From: Tannerella forsythia | Lineage (GTDB): Bacteria > Bacteroidota > Bacteroidia > Bacteroidales > Tannerellaceae | Assembly (NCBI RefSeq): GCF_003860135.1 | Contig: NZ_RQYN01000011.1 | Coordinates: 1 to 64,000, forward strand | Direction: 5' to 3' | Length of the DNA stretch: 64,000 nt | Shown: positions 53,384-62,909 of the stretch, piece by piece | Layout: each line of letters begins with the position of its first letter | How positions within the stretch are numbered: position 1 is the stretch's first letter | The notes under the pieces: model-generated | The model's input: the letters and a program-made list of their open reading frames with translations, nothing else | What the model was told of the DNA's origin: nothing | Database searches by the model: none | Made by a program: the position numbers and the translations under genes

Positions 53384-56056
53384 ATGATGTTTGAAAAAGA
53401 ACAGTTACCTCTTCATATACCTTTTGACGCGGCTTCGGAAAGCAACGAACAGTCCGTGTCAACATCTTTTCTCCAACGCCCTTATTATGCGGCTTTTCTT
53501 CAGCGGCTGGGGTTGCGTGAAATCAAAGACCAAGTGCAATATCTCCTGACGCAGCGCGATCCGAAAAACTGGAAGCCGACACTCGAAGAAGTCGCTTCGG
53601 CCATGCAGCAACTATGCTTGGAGGGCGAACTGACTTGGGCGCAAGCACGGTCTGTTTTGGAGTTCGTCATCGCGAAATTAGACCGGAATAAAACCATTCC
53701 GCACGGTGTGGGAGCATACATGTGTCACGACGGGATACGGCGCACCGTACTGCGTATGTTCAACGAAGCCATCGGTAGCCGGTACAACGATCTGACCGAA
53801 CTGTCCTGCCGTATCGCCGACCATCCCGACGAAGCCAACGAAACGTTCAATACCATCCGTATCTGCGATCCGGCCATGGGTTCAGGCTTTTTCCTGATAC
53901 AGTCGCTCAACGAAATGATTGCCGTCAAATCGCAGCTCGGCATCTTGTCCGACAGAGACGGCAACCCGCTTTTTCCGTACCGGATACTCGTACACGACGG
54001 CAAACTCGTCGTACGCGATAAGCGACGGTCCGAAACCATCGAACTGACAGCGGACACTCCCGAGAGCCGACGCATTCGGGACACGTTGATGAAAGAAAAA
54101 CAGACCCTGATCGAACATTGTCTTTTCGGTGTCGATATCGACCCGATTGCCGTGACCATCGCGCGCATCCGTCTTTGGATTGAAGTGCTCAAGCATGTGT
54201 GTGGAGATGATTCCGAATCTCTTTCTCTGCCGCTGATTGAACCGAATCTGCGGTGTGGCGATGCCCTTGTCAGCCGGATCTCCATATACGACGATCTCAA
54301 GCCCGTCTTCCAACGCATCGGCTGCTCGGTAAGCGAATATAAAACGCTGGCCGACGATTATAAAAAAGCCCGCACTCCGGAGGAAAAAAATACGGCCGGG
54401 CAGATGTTGGCAGCGATTAAGCGAAAATTACTGATGGAAATCACGTGGGATGATAAAAACAACGAAGAACTGCTCCGTTGGCAACGCGAATTGGCCACGC
54501 TCAAAGCGCCGAGTCTTTTCGAAATGAACGAAGAAGAAGTCAAAGCCGTAAAAAACCGCCTGCTCGATGCGCAGTCGATGGTCGACAAATACAAGCAAAA
54601 AATCGAAGACTCGAAGAATAATCCGATTTTTAAACACGCTGTCGAATGGCGTTGCGACTTCCCCCAACTACTCGATGAATCGGCCGATTTTATCGGTTTC
54701 CATCTGATCATCGGAAATCCGCCGGATACGCTCGTGCAGATCGGCGGCGAACCGATCGATATGTACAAACAGCTCAACTACCGAGCGTATAAACGCACGG
54801 GCGAAGTCTCCAGCCTCTTTTATGAACTCGGCAATAAATTGCTAAAACCCGAATATTACCTTTCTTACATCGCTTCGAGCGGATGGATGAAATCTGTTCA
54901 AGCCAGTAAGATGCGTCAATATCTCATGGAAGAGACAAACCCGCTGTTCACGATCGAATTTAGTGACAACTGTAAGATCGATAAAACGTTGGCCGATCAT
55001 GGTATTGTTATCCTTCAGAAAGCTCCTAATCGTCATCGGACATTGAATTGCTGCATCAAGAGCGATTTTGATCCGCAAACCTGCAGCTGGGAACGTTATC
55101 TGAATGATCACGGAACATACACCCCGCCCGAGACGACTATAGATGAGACACAACCCTCCTCTTCGTCTTCTGCGACGAGTTTTGTCATCCTCACGGAGAC
55201 GGAAAAACATATCCGGGGAAAAATAGAACAGACCGGAACGCCTCTCGAGGCATGGGATATTCAATTGTATTCGGGTATCAGAACAGGCCTCGATGAAGCT
55301 TTTATCATCGACGGAGCGACAAAAGACGAATTTATTCTGGCCGATTATAAAAATGTCGATATCCTCAAACCTTTGCTAAAAGGAGAAGATATACGTCGTT
55401 ACATCCCCGAAAAATCCGACCAGTGGCTCATCTATGTTCCCTGGCATTTCCCCCTGCTTTATGACCGGACCATCACAACGGCTTCCGAACGTGCCGAACA
55501 ACGATTCCGACAGCAGTACCCTGTCATTTACGAACATCTGGCCGCATACAGGAGTAAGCTGGCTGCAAGGGATGCGGCAGAGGTCGGTGTCTCCTTCGAG
55601 TGGTATGCCTTGCAGAACTACGCAACCAGCAATGAATGGGACGACTTTACACAGCAGAAAATTGTTTGGAAACGCGAAACGTCTGCTTCAGCCTTTTGCC
55701 TCGACTACCGGGGATGCGCTACATTAGACACGACTTGTTTCGCGACGGGACAACATCTCAAATACCTGCTTGGGGTGCTCAATTCCAAGCTGGGAAGATA
55801 CATGCTGCAAGATGCGCCGCATCTCCCCAATGGGGATATGCAGATCAGCATCCTCACCCTCGAAGCCTTGAAAATACCGGTTCCCAATATCAAAGTAGAA
55901 TCGGAGGTCATATCGCTTGTCAATAAACGTACGTCCGACGTGCATAAATCGGAGAACGAAGAACTGGATGCCAAGATCGATCGCCTCGTCTACGAGATGT
56001 ATAACCTGAATGAGGAAGAACGACGTTTTATTGATTCAAATATTTCGCACACATAG
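53384..56056 (+). CDS. Eco57I-like N6-adenine DNA methylase with NPPD motif
   Basis: 890 residues. Motif I is DPAMGSGFFLIQSLN (about 166-180), followed by HCLFGVDIDPIAVTIARIRLWIEVLKH, so it belongs to the Eco57I/BREX PglX-like class of SAM-dependent DNA methylases. Motif IV, normally NPPY or NPPF and part of the active site, reads FHLIIGNPPDTLVQ (GAT codon at about 54724); a one-base change from TAT would restore Tyr. A target-recognition/specificity-like C-terminal region follows (about 610-890). No PD-(D/E)xK nuclease motif was seen, and no partner restriction gene or BREX gene is adjacent. Either a catalytically dead relic, a modified function, or a substitution that needs checking. Start ATG 53384 or 53387. 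Confidence 0.82.
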   Translation: MMFEKEQLPLHIPFDAASESNEQSVSTSFLQRPYYAAFLQRLGLREIKDQVQYLLTQRDPKNWKPTLEEVASAMQQLCLEGELTWAQARSVLEFVIAKLDRNKTIPHGVGAYMCHDGIRRTVLRMFNEAIGSRYNDLTELSCRIADHPDEANETFNTIRICDPAMGSGFFLIQSLNEMIAVKSQLGILSDRDGNPLFPYRILVHDGKLVVRDKRRSETIELTADTPESRRIRDTLMKEKQTLIEHCLFGVDIDPIAVTIARIRLWIEVLKHVCGDDSESLSLPLIEPNLRCGDALVSRISIYDDLKPVFQRIGCSVSEYKTLADDYKKARTPEEKNTAGQMLAAIKRKLLMEITWDDKNNEELLRWQRELATLKAPSLFEMNEEEVKAVKNRLLDAQSMVDKYKQKIEDSKNNPIFKHAVEWRCDFPQLLDESADFIGFHLIIGNPPDTLVQIGGEPIDMYKQLNYRAYKRTGEVSSLFYELGNKLLKPEYYLSYIASSGWMKSVQASKMRQYLMEETNPLFTIEFSDNCKIDKTLADHGIVILQKAPNRHRTLNCCIKSDFDPQTCSWERYLNDHGTYTPPETTIDETQPSSSSSATSFVILTETEKHIRGKIEQTGTPLEAWDIQLYSGIRTGLDEAFIIDGATKDEFILADYKNVDILKPLLKGEDIRRYIPEKSDQWLIYVPWHFPLLYDRTITTASERAEQRFRQQYPVIYEHLAAYRSKLAARDAAEVGVSFEWYALQNYATSNEWDDFTQQKIVWKRETSASAFCLDYRGCATLDTTCFATGQHLKYLLGVLNSKLGRYMLQDAPHLPNGDMQISILTLEALKIPVPNIKVESEVISLVNKRTSDVHKSENEELDAKIDRLVYEMYNLNEEERRFIDSNISHT

Positions 56057-56153
56057 TATGCCGATTTCTTCTGAAGGGACAACTTATCCAATATTGCGGT
56101 TCGGGCGTGATGATATTTTGTCCGAATCATATCGTACAATCTACAATTATTCG

Positions 56154-56161
56154 TACTTTTG
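56154..56161 (+). promoter_or_regulatory. -7 box for phoH
   Basis: TACTTTTG, 51 bp upstream of the ATG. Confidence 0.55.
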
Positions 56162-56212
56162 TAGTTTCAAAATCCGGTATAAGACAAAAGACGAAAAGGA
56201 ACACCTTTAAGT

Positions 56213-57187
56213 ATGATTGAACGAACGTATATTTTGGAGAATGTAGATCCGGTTGCATTTTACGGTGTGAATAACGTGAATATGCAATTGCTTAAGACAC
56301 TGTATCCTAAACTTCGGATTGTGGCGCGAGGAAACATCATGAAAATTATCGGCGACGAAGACGAACTGGATACCTTTCTCCGCAAAATCAAAGAAATCGA
56401 AAAGTATTGCGAAGAATACAATACGCTTTCGGAAGAAGTCCTGACCGATATCGTCAAAGGAAAAGAGGTGGCTCCGGTTAAACAGGAACACCTGATTATC
56501 CACGGTGTCAATGGCAGAGCGATTGTCGCACGTTCGGCCAATCAGCAATTGTTGGCCAAAAGTTTTGAAGAAAACGATCTGACGTTTGCGATCGGGCCTG
56601 CAGGCTCCGGAAAAACATTCGTCGCCATTGCATTGGCTGTAAAAGCGCTGAAGAGCAAACAAGTGAGAAAGATTATCCTCAGCCGTCCGGCAGTCGAAGC
56701 CGGTGAGAAGTTAGGCTTTTTGCCCGGTGAAATGAAAGATAAGCTCGATCCGTACCTCCAACCGCTCTACGACGCATTGCAGGAAATGATTCCTCCGGCT
56801 AAACTCCGGGAGTACATGGAGCACAACGTCATCCAGATAGCACCGCTGGCTTTTATGCGTGGGCGGACGCTGAATGATGCCGTCATTATTCTCGATGAGG
56901 CGCAAAATACGACAAGACATCAGATCAAAATGTTTCTGACGCGTCTCGGTCTGAACGCCAAAATGATTGTTACGGGCGATGTAACCCAGATCGATCTTCC
57001 TCCGCAAGCCGCTTCGGGACTTGTACATGCCATGCAGGTGCTTCGTAAAGTACATGGTATCGGGAAGGTGGAGTTCGAGAAAAAAGATATTGTGCGCCAT
57101 AAACTTGTGCAGCGCATTGTCGAAGCGTACGAGAAAAACGACAAACAATCCGACGCACAGGAAGCAACAACCCAACGAAACAAATAA
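56213..57187 (+). CDS. phoH: PhoH-family ATPase
   Basis: 324 residues. After an N-terminal KH-like/uncharacterised part ([23 protein letters not shown], about 1-105) comes the PhoH ATPase: Walker [53 protein letters not shown], Walker [15 protein letters not shown] and [13 protein letters not shown]. PhoL-type proteins of this layout are linked to RNA metabolism and ribosome assembly. It starts a plus-strand run with purC 14 bp downstream. Confidence 0.93.
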   Translation: MIERTYILENVDPVAFYGVNNVNMQLLKTLYPKLRIVARGNIMKIIGDEDELDTFLRKIKEIEKYCEEYNTLSEEVLTDIVKGKEVAPVKQEHLIIHGVNGRAIVARSANQQLLAKSFEENDLTFAIGPAGSGKTFVAIALAVKALKSKQVRKIILSRPAVEAGEKLGFLPGEMKDKLDPYLQPLYDALQEMIPPAKLREYMEHNVIQIAPLAFMRGRTLNDAVIILDEAQNTTRHQIKMFLTRLGLNAKMIVTGDVTQIDLPPQAASGLVHAMQVLRKVHGIGKVEFEKKDIVRHKLVQRIVEAYEKNDKQSDAQEATTQRNK

Positions 57188-57201
57188 CTTCTTTATATTA
57201 T

Positions 57202-58149
57202 ATGAAAGCATTAGTTAAAACAGAATTTCAATTTTCCGGACAAAAAAATGTGTATCACGGCAAAGTTCGCGATGTATATAATATTCATGACGAAAAGCTC
57301 GTCATGGTCGTTACCGATCGCATTTCGGCGTTTGACGTTGTACTGCCCGAAGGGATTCCTTACAAAGGTCAGATGCTGAATCAGATTGCTGCGAAATTTC
57401 TGGATGCGACGAAAGATATCTGTCCGAACTGGAAACTGGCTACGCCCGATCCGATGGTTACCGTCGGCTTACAGTGCAAAGGCTTTCCGGTCGAAATGAT
57501 TGTGCGCGGTTATCTCTGTGGCAGCGCGTGGCGTGCCTATAAGAATGGAGTGCGCGAGATTTGCGGAGTGAAAATTCCGGACGGAATGCAGGAGAACCAA
57601 AAATTCCCAGAACCGATTATCACCCCCACGACGAAGGCTGAGATGGGGATGCATGACGAAGACATTTCGAAAGACGATATTATCAAGAAAGGGCTGATGT
57701 CACGTTCCGACTATGCGACACTTGAGAAATATTCACTCGCGCTCTTCGAACGGGGTACGCAAATGGCTGCCGAACGCGGTTTGATCCTCGTCGATACGAA
57801 ATACGAATTCGGAACTTACGAAGGCGATATCTATTTGATAGATGAAATCCATACGCCCGATTCGTCCCGCTATTTTTACTCCGAAGGGTATGAAGAGCGT
57901 TTGGCCAAAGGCGATCCGCAACGCCAGCTATCGAAAGAATTTGTACGTGAATGGCTGATGGAAAACGGATTTCAAGGCAAGGAAGGACAGCAGGTGCCCG
58001 AAATGACACCCGCTATCGTCGAAAGCATTTCGAATCGTTACATCGAGTTGTACGAGCAAATTACCGGCGAACCGTTCGTGAAAGTTTCAACCGATGATCT
58101 TCTTGGACGGATTGAAAGGAACGTGACGGAGTATCTGAAAAAGAAATAA
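57202..58149 (+). CDS. purC: SAICAR synthase
   Basis: 315 residues, the longer purC form. ATP-dependent ligation of aspartate to CAIR in purine synthesis. Landmarks: [119 protein letters not shown]. Lies between phoH and ubiE with short gaps, probably one transcript. Confidence 0.97.
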   Translation: MKALVKTEFQFSGQKNVYHGKVRDVYNIHDEKLVMVVTDRISAFDVVLPEGIPYKGQMLNQIAAKFLDATKDICPNWKLATPDPMVTVGLQCKGFPVEMIVRGYLCGSAWRAYKNGVREICGVKIPDGMQENQKFPEPIITPTTKAEMGMHDEDISKDDIIKKGLMSRSDYATLEKYSLALFERGTQMAAERGLILVDTKYEFGTYEGDIYLIDEIHTPDSSRYFYSEGYEERLAKGDPQRQLSKEFVREWLMENGFQGKEGQQVPEMTPAIVESISNRYIELYEQITGEPFVKVSTDDLLGRIERNVTEYLKKK

Positions 58150-58155
58150 GCACGT

Positions 58156-58920
58156 ATGTCGGTCGAGGTGGAACGAGTGTTGCCATACGCAGGCGACGAA
58201 GACAAAGGGACACAAGTTCGGCGGATGTTCGACACCATTGCCGGACGGTACGATATGCTGAATCACATGCTCTCGTTCAGCATGGATCGGTCGTGGCGCA
58301 GGAAGACGGTCGATTCGCTTCGTCCTTTTTCGCCGCAACGCATACTGGATGTCGCGTCAGGCACGGGCGATTTGGCCCTGCTGATGTGTCGCCGGCTGCA
58401 GCCGAAGCAAATCGTTGCGGCCGATCTCTCGGAAGAGATGATGGCCGTCGGACGACGGAAAGTGGCCGAAGCAGGCTATGCCTCTCGCGTCTCTTTCGAA
58501 CATCAGGACTGCATGACGCTAACTTACCCCGATCATTCGTTCGACGCCCTAACCGTCGCTTTCGGAGTACGTAACTTTGCCGATCTCGAACAAGGTCTGT
58601 CGGAGATGGGGCGAGTGCTTCGCCCCGACGGACAACTAAGGATACTGGAGTTATCTACTCCGGAACATTTCCCGATGAAACAGCTTTACACTCTCTATTC
58701 GAAAACATTTATCCCTCTCATGGGAAGCTGGTTCAGTCTCGAAAAATCAGCTTACCGCTATTTGCCTGCCTCGATCCGAAAGATGCCGCAGGGACGTGAG
58801 ATGGCTCAATTGCTCGAACAACAGGGATTTACGAACGTGCAGGTAAGGACATTCACCGGAGGTGTTTGTTCACTTTATTCGGCTACGAAACATGGACATT
58901 CAAATACGATCGGCAAATGA
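58156..58920 (+). CDS. ubiE: Demethylmenaquinone methyltransferase
   Basis: 254 residues. SAM-binding motif I ILDVASGTGDLALLM, and family-specific VRRMFDTIAGRYDMLNHMLSFSMDRSWRRKTVDSLRPF and FDALTVAFGVRNFADLEQGLSEMGRVLRPDGQL. Bacteroidetes use menaquinone, so MenG/UbiE converts demethylmenaquinone to menaquinone. It begins 6 bp after purC and overlaps aroE by 4 bp (ATGA). Confidence 0.95.
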   Translation: MSVEVERVLPYAGDEDKGTQVRRMFDTIAGRYDMLNHMLSFSMDRSWRRKTVDSLRPFSPQRILDVASGTGDLALLMCRRLQPKQIVAADLSEEMMAVGRRKVAEAGYASRVSFEHQDCMTLTYPDHSFDALTVAFGVRNFADLEQGLSEMGRVLRPDGQLRILELSTPEHFPMKQLYTLYSKTFIPLMGSWFSLEKSAYRYLPASIRKMPQGREMAQLLEQQGFTNVQVRTFTGGVCSLYSATKHGHSNTIGK

Positions 58921-59660
58921 AGAAATACGGCTTAATCGGATATCCGCTGGGACATTCCTTCTCCCGGAACTTCTTTAATCAGAAGTTTCAATCGGAAAAT
59001 ATCGATGCGGAATACGTTAATTTTGAGATTAAAGACATCAGAGAACTGAAAGACGTTCTACATGATCATCCCAATTTGTGCGGGTTGAATGTGACGTTAC
59101 CTTATAAAACGGCAGTCATTCCGTTACTCGATGACCTAACGGATAATGCCCGCAACATCGGCGCGGTCAATGTCATCAAATTCAAACGCGGGCATTTTGG
59201 GAAACTCAAACTGATCGGACATAATTCGGACATCACGGGATTCAAGCAATCGATTGATCCGTTACTGCACGAGTCGCACACGAAAGCGCTTATCCTCGGA
59301 ACGGGCGGGGCATCGAAGGCCGTTTTTCATGGACTCAAGCAGTTGGGAGTAGGAGCGACGTATGTCTCACGAACCAAACAGAATACCGGATTCACTTACG
59401 ACGAACTTACACCCGCCATCATGGAACAATATAAGGTAATCGTCAATACCACCCCGTTGGGCATGTATCCCAAAGTCGACGAATGTCCGAATATTCCGTA
59501 TGACCGGATAACCCCTGAACACCTGCTTTATGATCTGCTCTATAACCCGGACGAAACATTGTTTATGCGCAAGGGAAAAGAACGTGGGGCCGTTGTCAAG
59601 AACGGTCTTGAAATGCTTCTTTTGCAAGCGTTCGCGGCATGGGACATTTGGAACAGATAA
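58917..59660 (+). CDS. aroE: Shikimate dehydrogenase
   Basis: 247 residues from the ATG at 58917, which overlaps the ubiE stop; the upstream part of the open frame is inside ubiE. Substrate motif YGLIGYPLGHSFSRNFF, catalytic Lys in GLNVTLPYKTAVIPLLDD, NADP-binding LILGTGGASKAVFHGL. Reduces dehydroshikimate in aromatic amino-acid synthesis. Slightly short for the family but complete. Confidence 0.95.
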   Translation: MKKYGLIGYPLGHSFSRNFFNQKFQSENIDAEYVNFEIKDIRELKDVLHDHPNLCGLNVTLPYKTAVIPLLDDLTDNARNIGAVNVIKFKRGHFGKLKLIGHNSDITGFKQSIDPLLHESHTKALILGTGGASKAVFHGLKQLGVGATYVSRTKQNTGFTYDELTPAIMEQYKVIVNTTPLGMYPKVDECPNIPYDRITPEHLLYDLLYNPDETLFMRKGKERGAVVKNGLEMLLLQAFAAWDIWNR

Positions 59661-59687
59661 ACACGCAAATAACAGAAAAATAGTATC

Positions 59688-61994
59688 ATGACGAAAAAGA
59701 TAAAACAAAATATCCGTAAAATCGCGGCAAGTTTGCTGCTGTTTGGTTGTATCGCTCAGGGTGAGGCGGAATCGTTCGACCCGGTAGAATATGTGAATCC
59801 GTTAATGGGTTCTCAATCGGTACACGAGCTTTCTACCGGTAATACGTACCCTGCCATCGCGCGGCCGTGGGGGATGAACTTCTGGACTCCGCAGACCGGG
59901 AAGATGGGAGACGGATGGGCGTATATCTATACGGCTCATAAGATACGGGGATTCAAACAGACGCATCAGCCCAGTCCGTGGATCAACGATTACGGACAAT
60001 TTTCGATCATGCCTGTAGTTGGTGCGCCCGAATTTGATGAAAACAAACGTGCCAGTTGGTTCTCGCATAAGGCGGAAGTGGCAAAGCCATACTACTATAA
60101 AGTATATCTGGCCGAACATGACGTGGTGACGGAAATTACGCCGACCGACCGAGCCGCTATGTTCCGGTTTACGTTTCCGGAGAACGAACATGCTTATATC
60201 GTGGTCGATGCTTTCGATAAAGGATCGTCCGTGCGGGTGATTCCGGAAGAGAACAAGATCGTCGGTTATACGACGAAGAACAGCGGAGGCGTACCGGAGA
60301 ATTTCAGAAATTATTTTGTAATCGTTTTCGATAAACCGTTTACATACCGTGCTACGTTTGCCGATCAAACGTTGCATGCGGACAAATTAGAGCAAACGGC
60401 CGGACATACAGGCGCCGTGATTGGCTTCCGGACGAAAAAAGGCGAGATCGTGCATGCACGTGTCGCTTCGTCTTTTATCAGCCCGGAACAGGCTGAACAA
60501 AACCTCAAAGAACTGGGTAACGATCGTTTCGATGCGATAGCCGCACAAGGGAAAGCCGAATGGAACAAGGTGCTTGGGCGTATCCGTGTAGAAGGAGGGA
60601 GCCTCGACCAGTATCGAACGTTTTATTCATGCCTGTATCGCTCACTGCTTTTCCCGCGAAAGTTTTACGAAGTGGATGCCGACGGAAAGATCGTTCACTA
60701 CAGTCCGTATAACGGAAAAGTACTGCCCGGATTTATGTACACCGACACGGGTTTTTGGGATACTTTTCGCTGTCTGTTCCCGTTCCTGAACCTGATGTTT
60801 CCCGAGCAAAACAAGGAAATGCAGGAAGGACTGATTAATACCTACAAGGAGAGCGGCTTTTTCCCCGAATGGGCAAGTCCGGGACATCGTGACTGTATGA
60901 TCGGGAACAACTCGGCATCGGTACTCGTCGATGCGTATATGAAAGGAATAAAAGTCGAGGATGTGGAGACACTGTATCAGGGATTAATCCACGGAACGGA
61001 GCATGTGCATCCGAAAGTATCTTCGACAGGGCGTCTCGGACACGAATACTACAACCGGCTGGGCTATGTCCCGTACGACGTAAAGATCAGGGAGAATACG
61101 GCTCGTACGCTCGAATATGCGTATAACGATTGGTGCATCTACACCTTGGCGAAAGCCTTGAAACGTCCGAAGAAAGAGATCGCACAGTATGCCCGGCGAG
61201 CGATGAATTATCGGAATGTGTTCGACAAAGAAACAAGCCTGATGCGCGGACGCAATGAAAACGGAACGTTTATGTCGCCTTTTTCACCCTTGAAATGGGG
61301 CGATGCTTTTACGGAAGGGAACAGTTGGCATTACACGTGGTCGGTGTTTCACGATCCGCAGGGGCTGATCGATCTGATGGGCGGACGCCGGGCGTTCGTG
61401 ACGATGCTCGACTCCGTATTTACCGTTCCGCCGCTGTTCGACGAAAGCTACTATGGCGCGGTGATTCATGAAATACGCGAAATGCAGATCATGAATATGG
61501 GAAACTACGCGCACGGTAATCAGCCCATCCAACACATGATTTATCTCTACAACTACGCCGGCGAGCCATGGAAAGCCCAATACTGGCTGCGCCGCGTGAT
61601 GGATCAGCTTTATATGCCGACACCCGACGGATATTGCGGCGATGAAGATAACGGGCAAACATCGGCATGGTACGTCTTTTCGGCATTAGGATTCTATCCC
61701 GTATGCCCGGGAACAGACGAATATGTGCTGGGGGCTCCGCTGTTCAAAAAGGCGACACTGACATTCGAAGACGGCAAGCAGATGGTTATCAACGCACCGG
61801 AGAATAACGCCCACAATGTTTACGTGGAATCGTTACATCTGAACGGACAACCGTACACCAAAAATTATGTGAAACATGCGGATTTGCTGTCGGGCGGTAC
61901 GCTCGACTTCCGAATGTCCGATCACCCGAATCATGACCGAGGGACAAAGCCTTCGGACTTCCCGTACTCGTTTTCAGTATCGGAAAAGAAGTAG
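59688..61994 (+). CDS. GH92 alpha-mannosidase
   Basis: 768 residues with N-terminal signal (ASLLLFGC, possible lipobox at Cys 21, so perhaps a surface lipoprotein). GH92 landmarks: EYVNPLMGS..LSTGNTYPAIARPWGMNFWTPQTG, HQPSPWINDYGQF, FWDTFRCLFPFLNLMFPE, FFPEWASPGHRDCMIGNNSASVLVDAY, EGNSWHYTW, NEPIQH-like NQPIQHMIYLYNYAGEPWKAQYWLRRVMDQLY and GYCGDEDNGQTSAWYVFSALGFYPVCPG. Calcium-dependent exo-alpha-mannosidase that trims N-glycans or other mannosides. No SusC/SusD nearby. It follows aroE by 27 bp. Confidence 0.93.
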   Translation: MTKKIKQNIRKIAASLLLFGCIAQGEAESFDPVEYVNPLMGSQSVHELSTGNTYPAIARPWGMNFWTPQTGKMGDGWAYIYTAHKIRGFKQTHQPSPWINDYGQFSIMPVVGAPEFDENKRASWFSHKAEVAKPYYYKVYLAEHDVVTEITPTDRAAMFRFTFPENEHAYIVVDAFDKGSSVRVIPEENKIVGYTTKNSGGVPENFRNYFVIVFDKPFTYRATFADQTLHADKLEQTAGHTGAVIGFRTKKGEIVHARVASSFISPEQAEQNLKELGNDRFDAIAAQGKAEWNKVLGRIRVEGGSLDQYRTFYSCLYRSLLFPRKFYEVDADGKIVHYSPYNGKVLPGFMYTDTGFWDTFRCLFPFLNLMFPEQNKEMQEGLINTYKESGFFPEWASPGHRDCMIGNNSASVLVDAYMKGIKVEDVETLYQGLIHGTEHVHPKVSSTGRLGHEYYNRLGYVPYDVKIRENTARTLEYAYNDWCIYTLAKALKRPKKEIAQYARRAMNYRNVFDKETSLMRGRNENGTFMSPFSPLKWGDAFTEGNSWHYTWSVFHDPQGLIDLMGGRRAFVTMLDSVFTVPPLFDESYYGAVIHEIREMQIMNMGNYAHGNQPIQHMIYLYNYAGEPWKAQYWLRRVMDQLYMPTPDGYCGDEDNGQTSAWYVFSALGFYPVCPGTDEYVLGAPLFKKATLTFEDGKQMVINAPENNAHNVYVESLHLNGQPYTKNYVKHADLLSGGTLDFRMSDHPNHDRGTKPSDFPYSFSVSEKK

Positions 61995-62341
61995 GAGAGG
62001 GGGGGGCAGGAGAATCAGCCCGAACATGTGCCAACGACAGATGCTTCGCACAAGCGAACGAAGAATGTGATGCAGGTGATGGAGATTATTCAAAAGGTTA
62101 ATTTGTTCATTATAGAGCGACTAAAGACGAATATGAAGTTCTCCATCCCTCGTTCGTATTCAAGCTAAATTACGCGATACACTGTTCGGCGTGTACCATT
62201 ATTTAATTGTCAATGGTCAATGGTTTCTAGGTTCAAAAGAAATTTGCTCGGATGAAGCCGCAAACTAATGAACCTTAAAAGGGCTACCTCTGGAAATATG
62301 TATCTCCATGGTAGCCCTCTTTTATCTGTAAAGAAATACGC
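61995..62341. other. Convergent intergenic region
   Basis: No coding frame. An eight-G homopolymer lies just after the GH92 stop (about 61999-62006), a small direct repeat of GTCAATG near 62209-62222 (TTGTCAATGGTCAATGG) and the terminator at 62277-62324. Confidence 0.5.
62277..62324. terminator. Bidirectional intrinsic terminator
   Basis: Stem GGGCTACC (62281-62288) / GGTAGCCC (62310-62317), flanked by AAAA and CTCTTTT, so it yields T-rich tails on both strands. It serves the GH92 gene and/or the DUF4870 gene. Confidence 0.75.
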
Positions 62342-62674
62342 TTACTTAATGATTCTGAATTTACCGATAAGAGGAAGTTCTTTCATTTGACCGTTAGCGG
62401 CATTGACGATACCGATAATAAAGAGAACGAAAAATACGATTCCCAATAAACTCACAAAACCTAAGAACGGGGATATAAAAACTAAAATCCAAGTTAAAAT
62501 ATTAAAAGCTACAGCTGAAATAAAAAGAACGCATCCCTGATTTGTATGGAAGCGTGCGAAAGGTGAATCCTTAGCGGCAAACAACGGAATTAAAAATAAG
62601 AAATAAGCAAGGATAGCCATCACTTTGTTAGCCTGTACATCCTGCGGATCTGCGGTAAAGTTTTCTTGTGACAT
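62342..62674 (-). CDS. DUF4870-like small membrane protein
   Basis: 110 residues with three TM segments: VMAILAYFLFLIPLFA, GCVLFISAVAFNILTWILVFI and PFLGFVSLLGIVFFVLFIIGIVNA. The pattern NKVMAILAYFLFLIPLFAAKDSPFARFHTNQG is characteristic of DUF4870. Inner-membrane; function unknown. Single-gene unit with its own -7 box. Confidence 0.88.
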   Translation of the reverse strand: MSQENFTADPQDVQANKVMAILAYFLFLIPLFAAKDSPFARFHTNQGCVLFISAVAFNILTWILVFISPFLGFVSLLGIVFFVLFIIGIVNAANGQMKELPLIGKFRIIK

Positions 62675-62742
62675 AATGAAATAATTTTTTTAAGTTAGTA
62701 CTATTTAAATATAGATATAATGTTCTCCCATCGGAATTTTTG

Positions 62743-62750
62743 CAAAGATA
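62743..62750 (-). promoter_or_regulatory. -7 box for DUF4870 gene
   Basis: TATCTTTG on the minus strand, 68 bp upstream of the ATG. Confidence 0.55.
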
Positions 62751-62875
62751 CAAACCTTTTCAAAATCCTGTCGAAAAATCTGTTATTTTTTCACTTGTTT
62801 TATTCGTGTTTATTTTCTCGTCTCAGCAGACAAAGGGAAAATGCGGATTCCGTAAAACGGCACCAAAAAAATTTA

Positions 62876-62883
62876 TACCTTTG
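62876..62883 (+). promoter_or_regulatory. -7 box for M24 peptidase gene
   Basis: TACCTTTG, 26 bp upstream of the ATG at 62910. Confidence 0.6.
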
Positions 62884-62909
62884 CGGTCGATGATTTCTAA
62901 AACCAAGCA

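Noticed and set aside
53384-56056. Complete type IIG restriction-modification enzyme or BREX component
   Set aside because: No nuclease motif in the N-terminal part, which is also shorter than in fused enzymes, and none of the BREX partner genes is adjacent.
61996-62006. Phase-variable G tract at the GH92 gene
   Set aside because: The eight-G run lies after the stop codon; slippage there would not change the protein, and no promoter is next to it.
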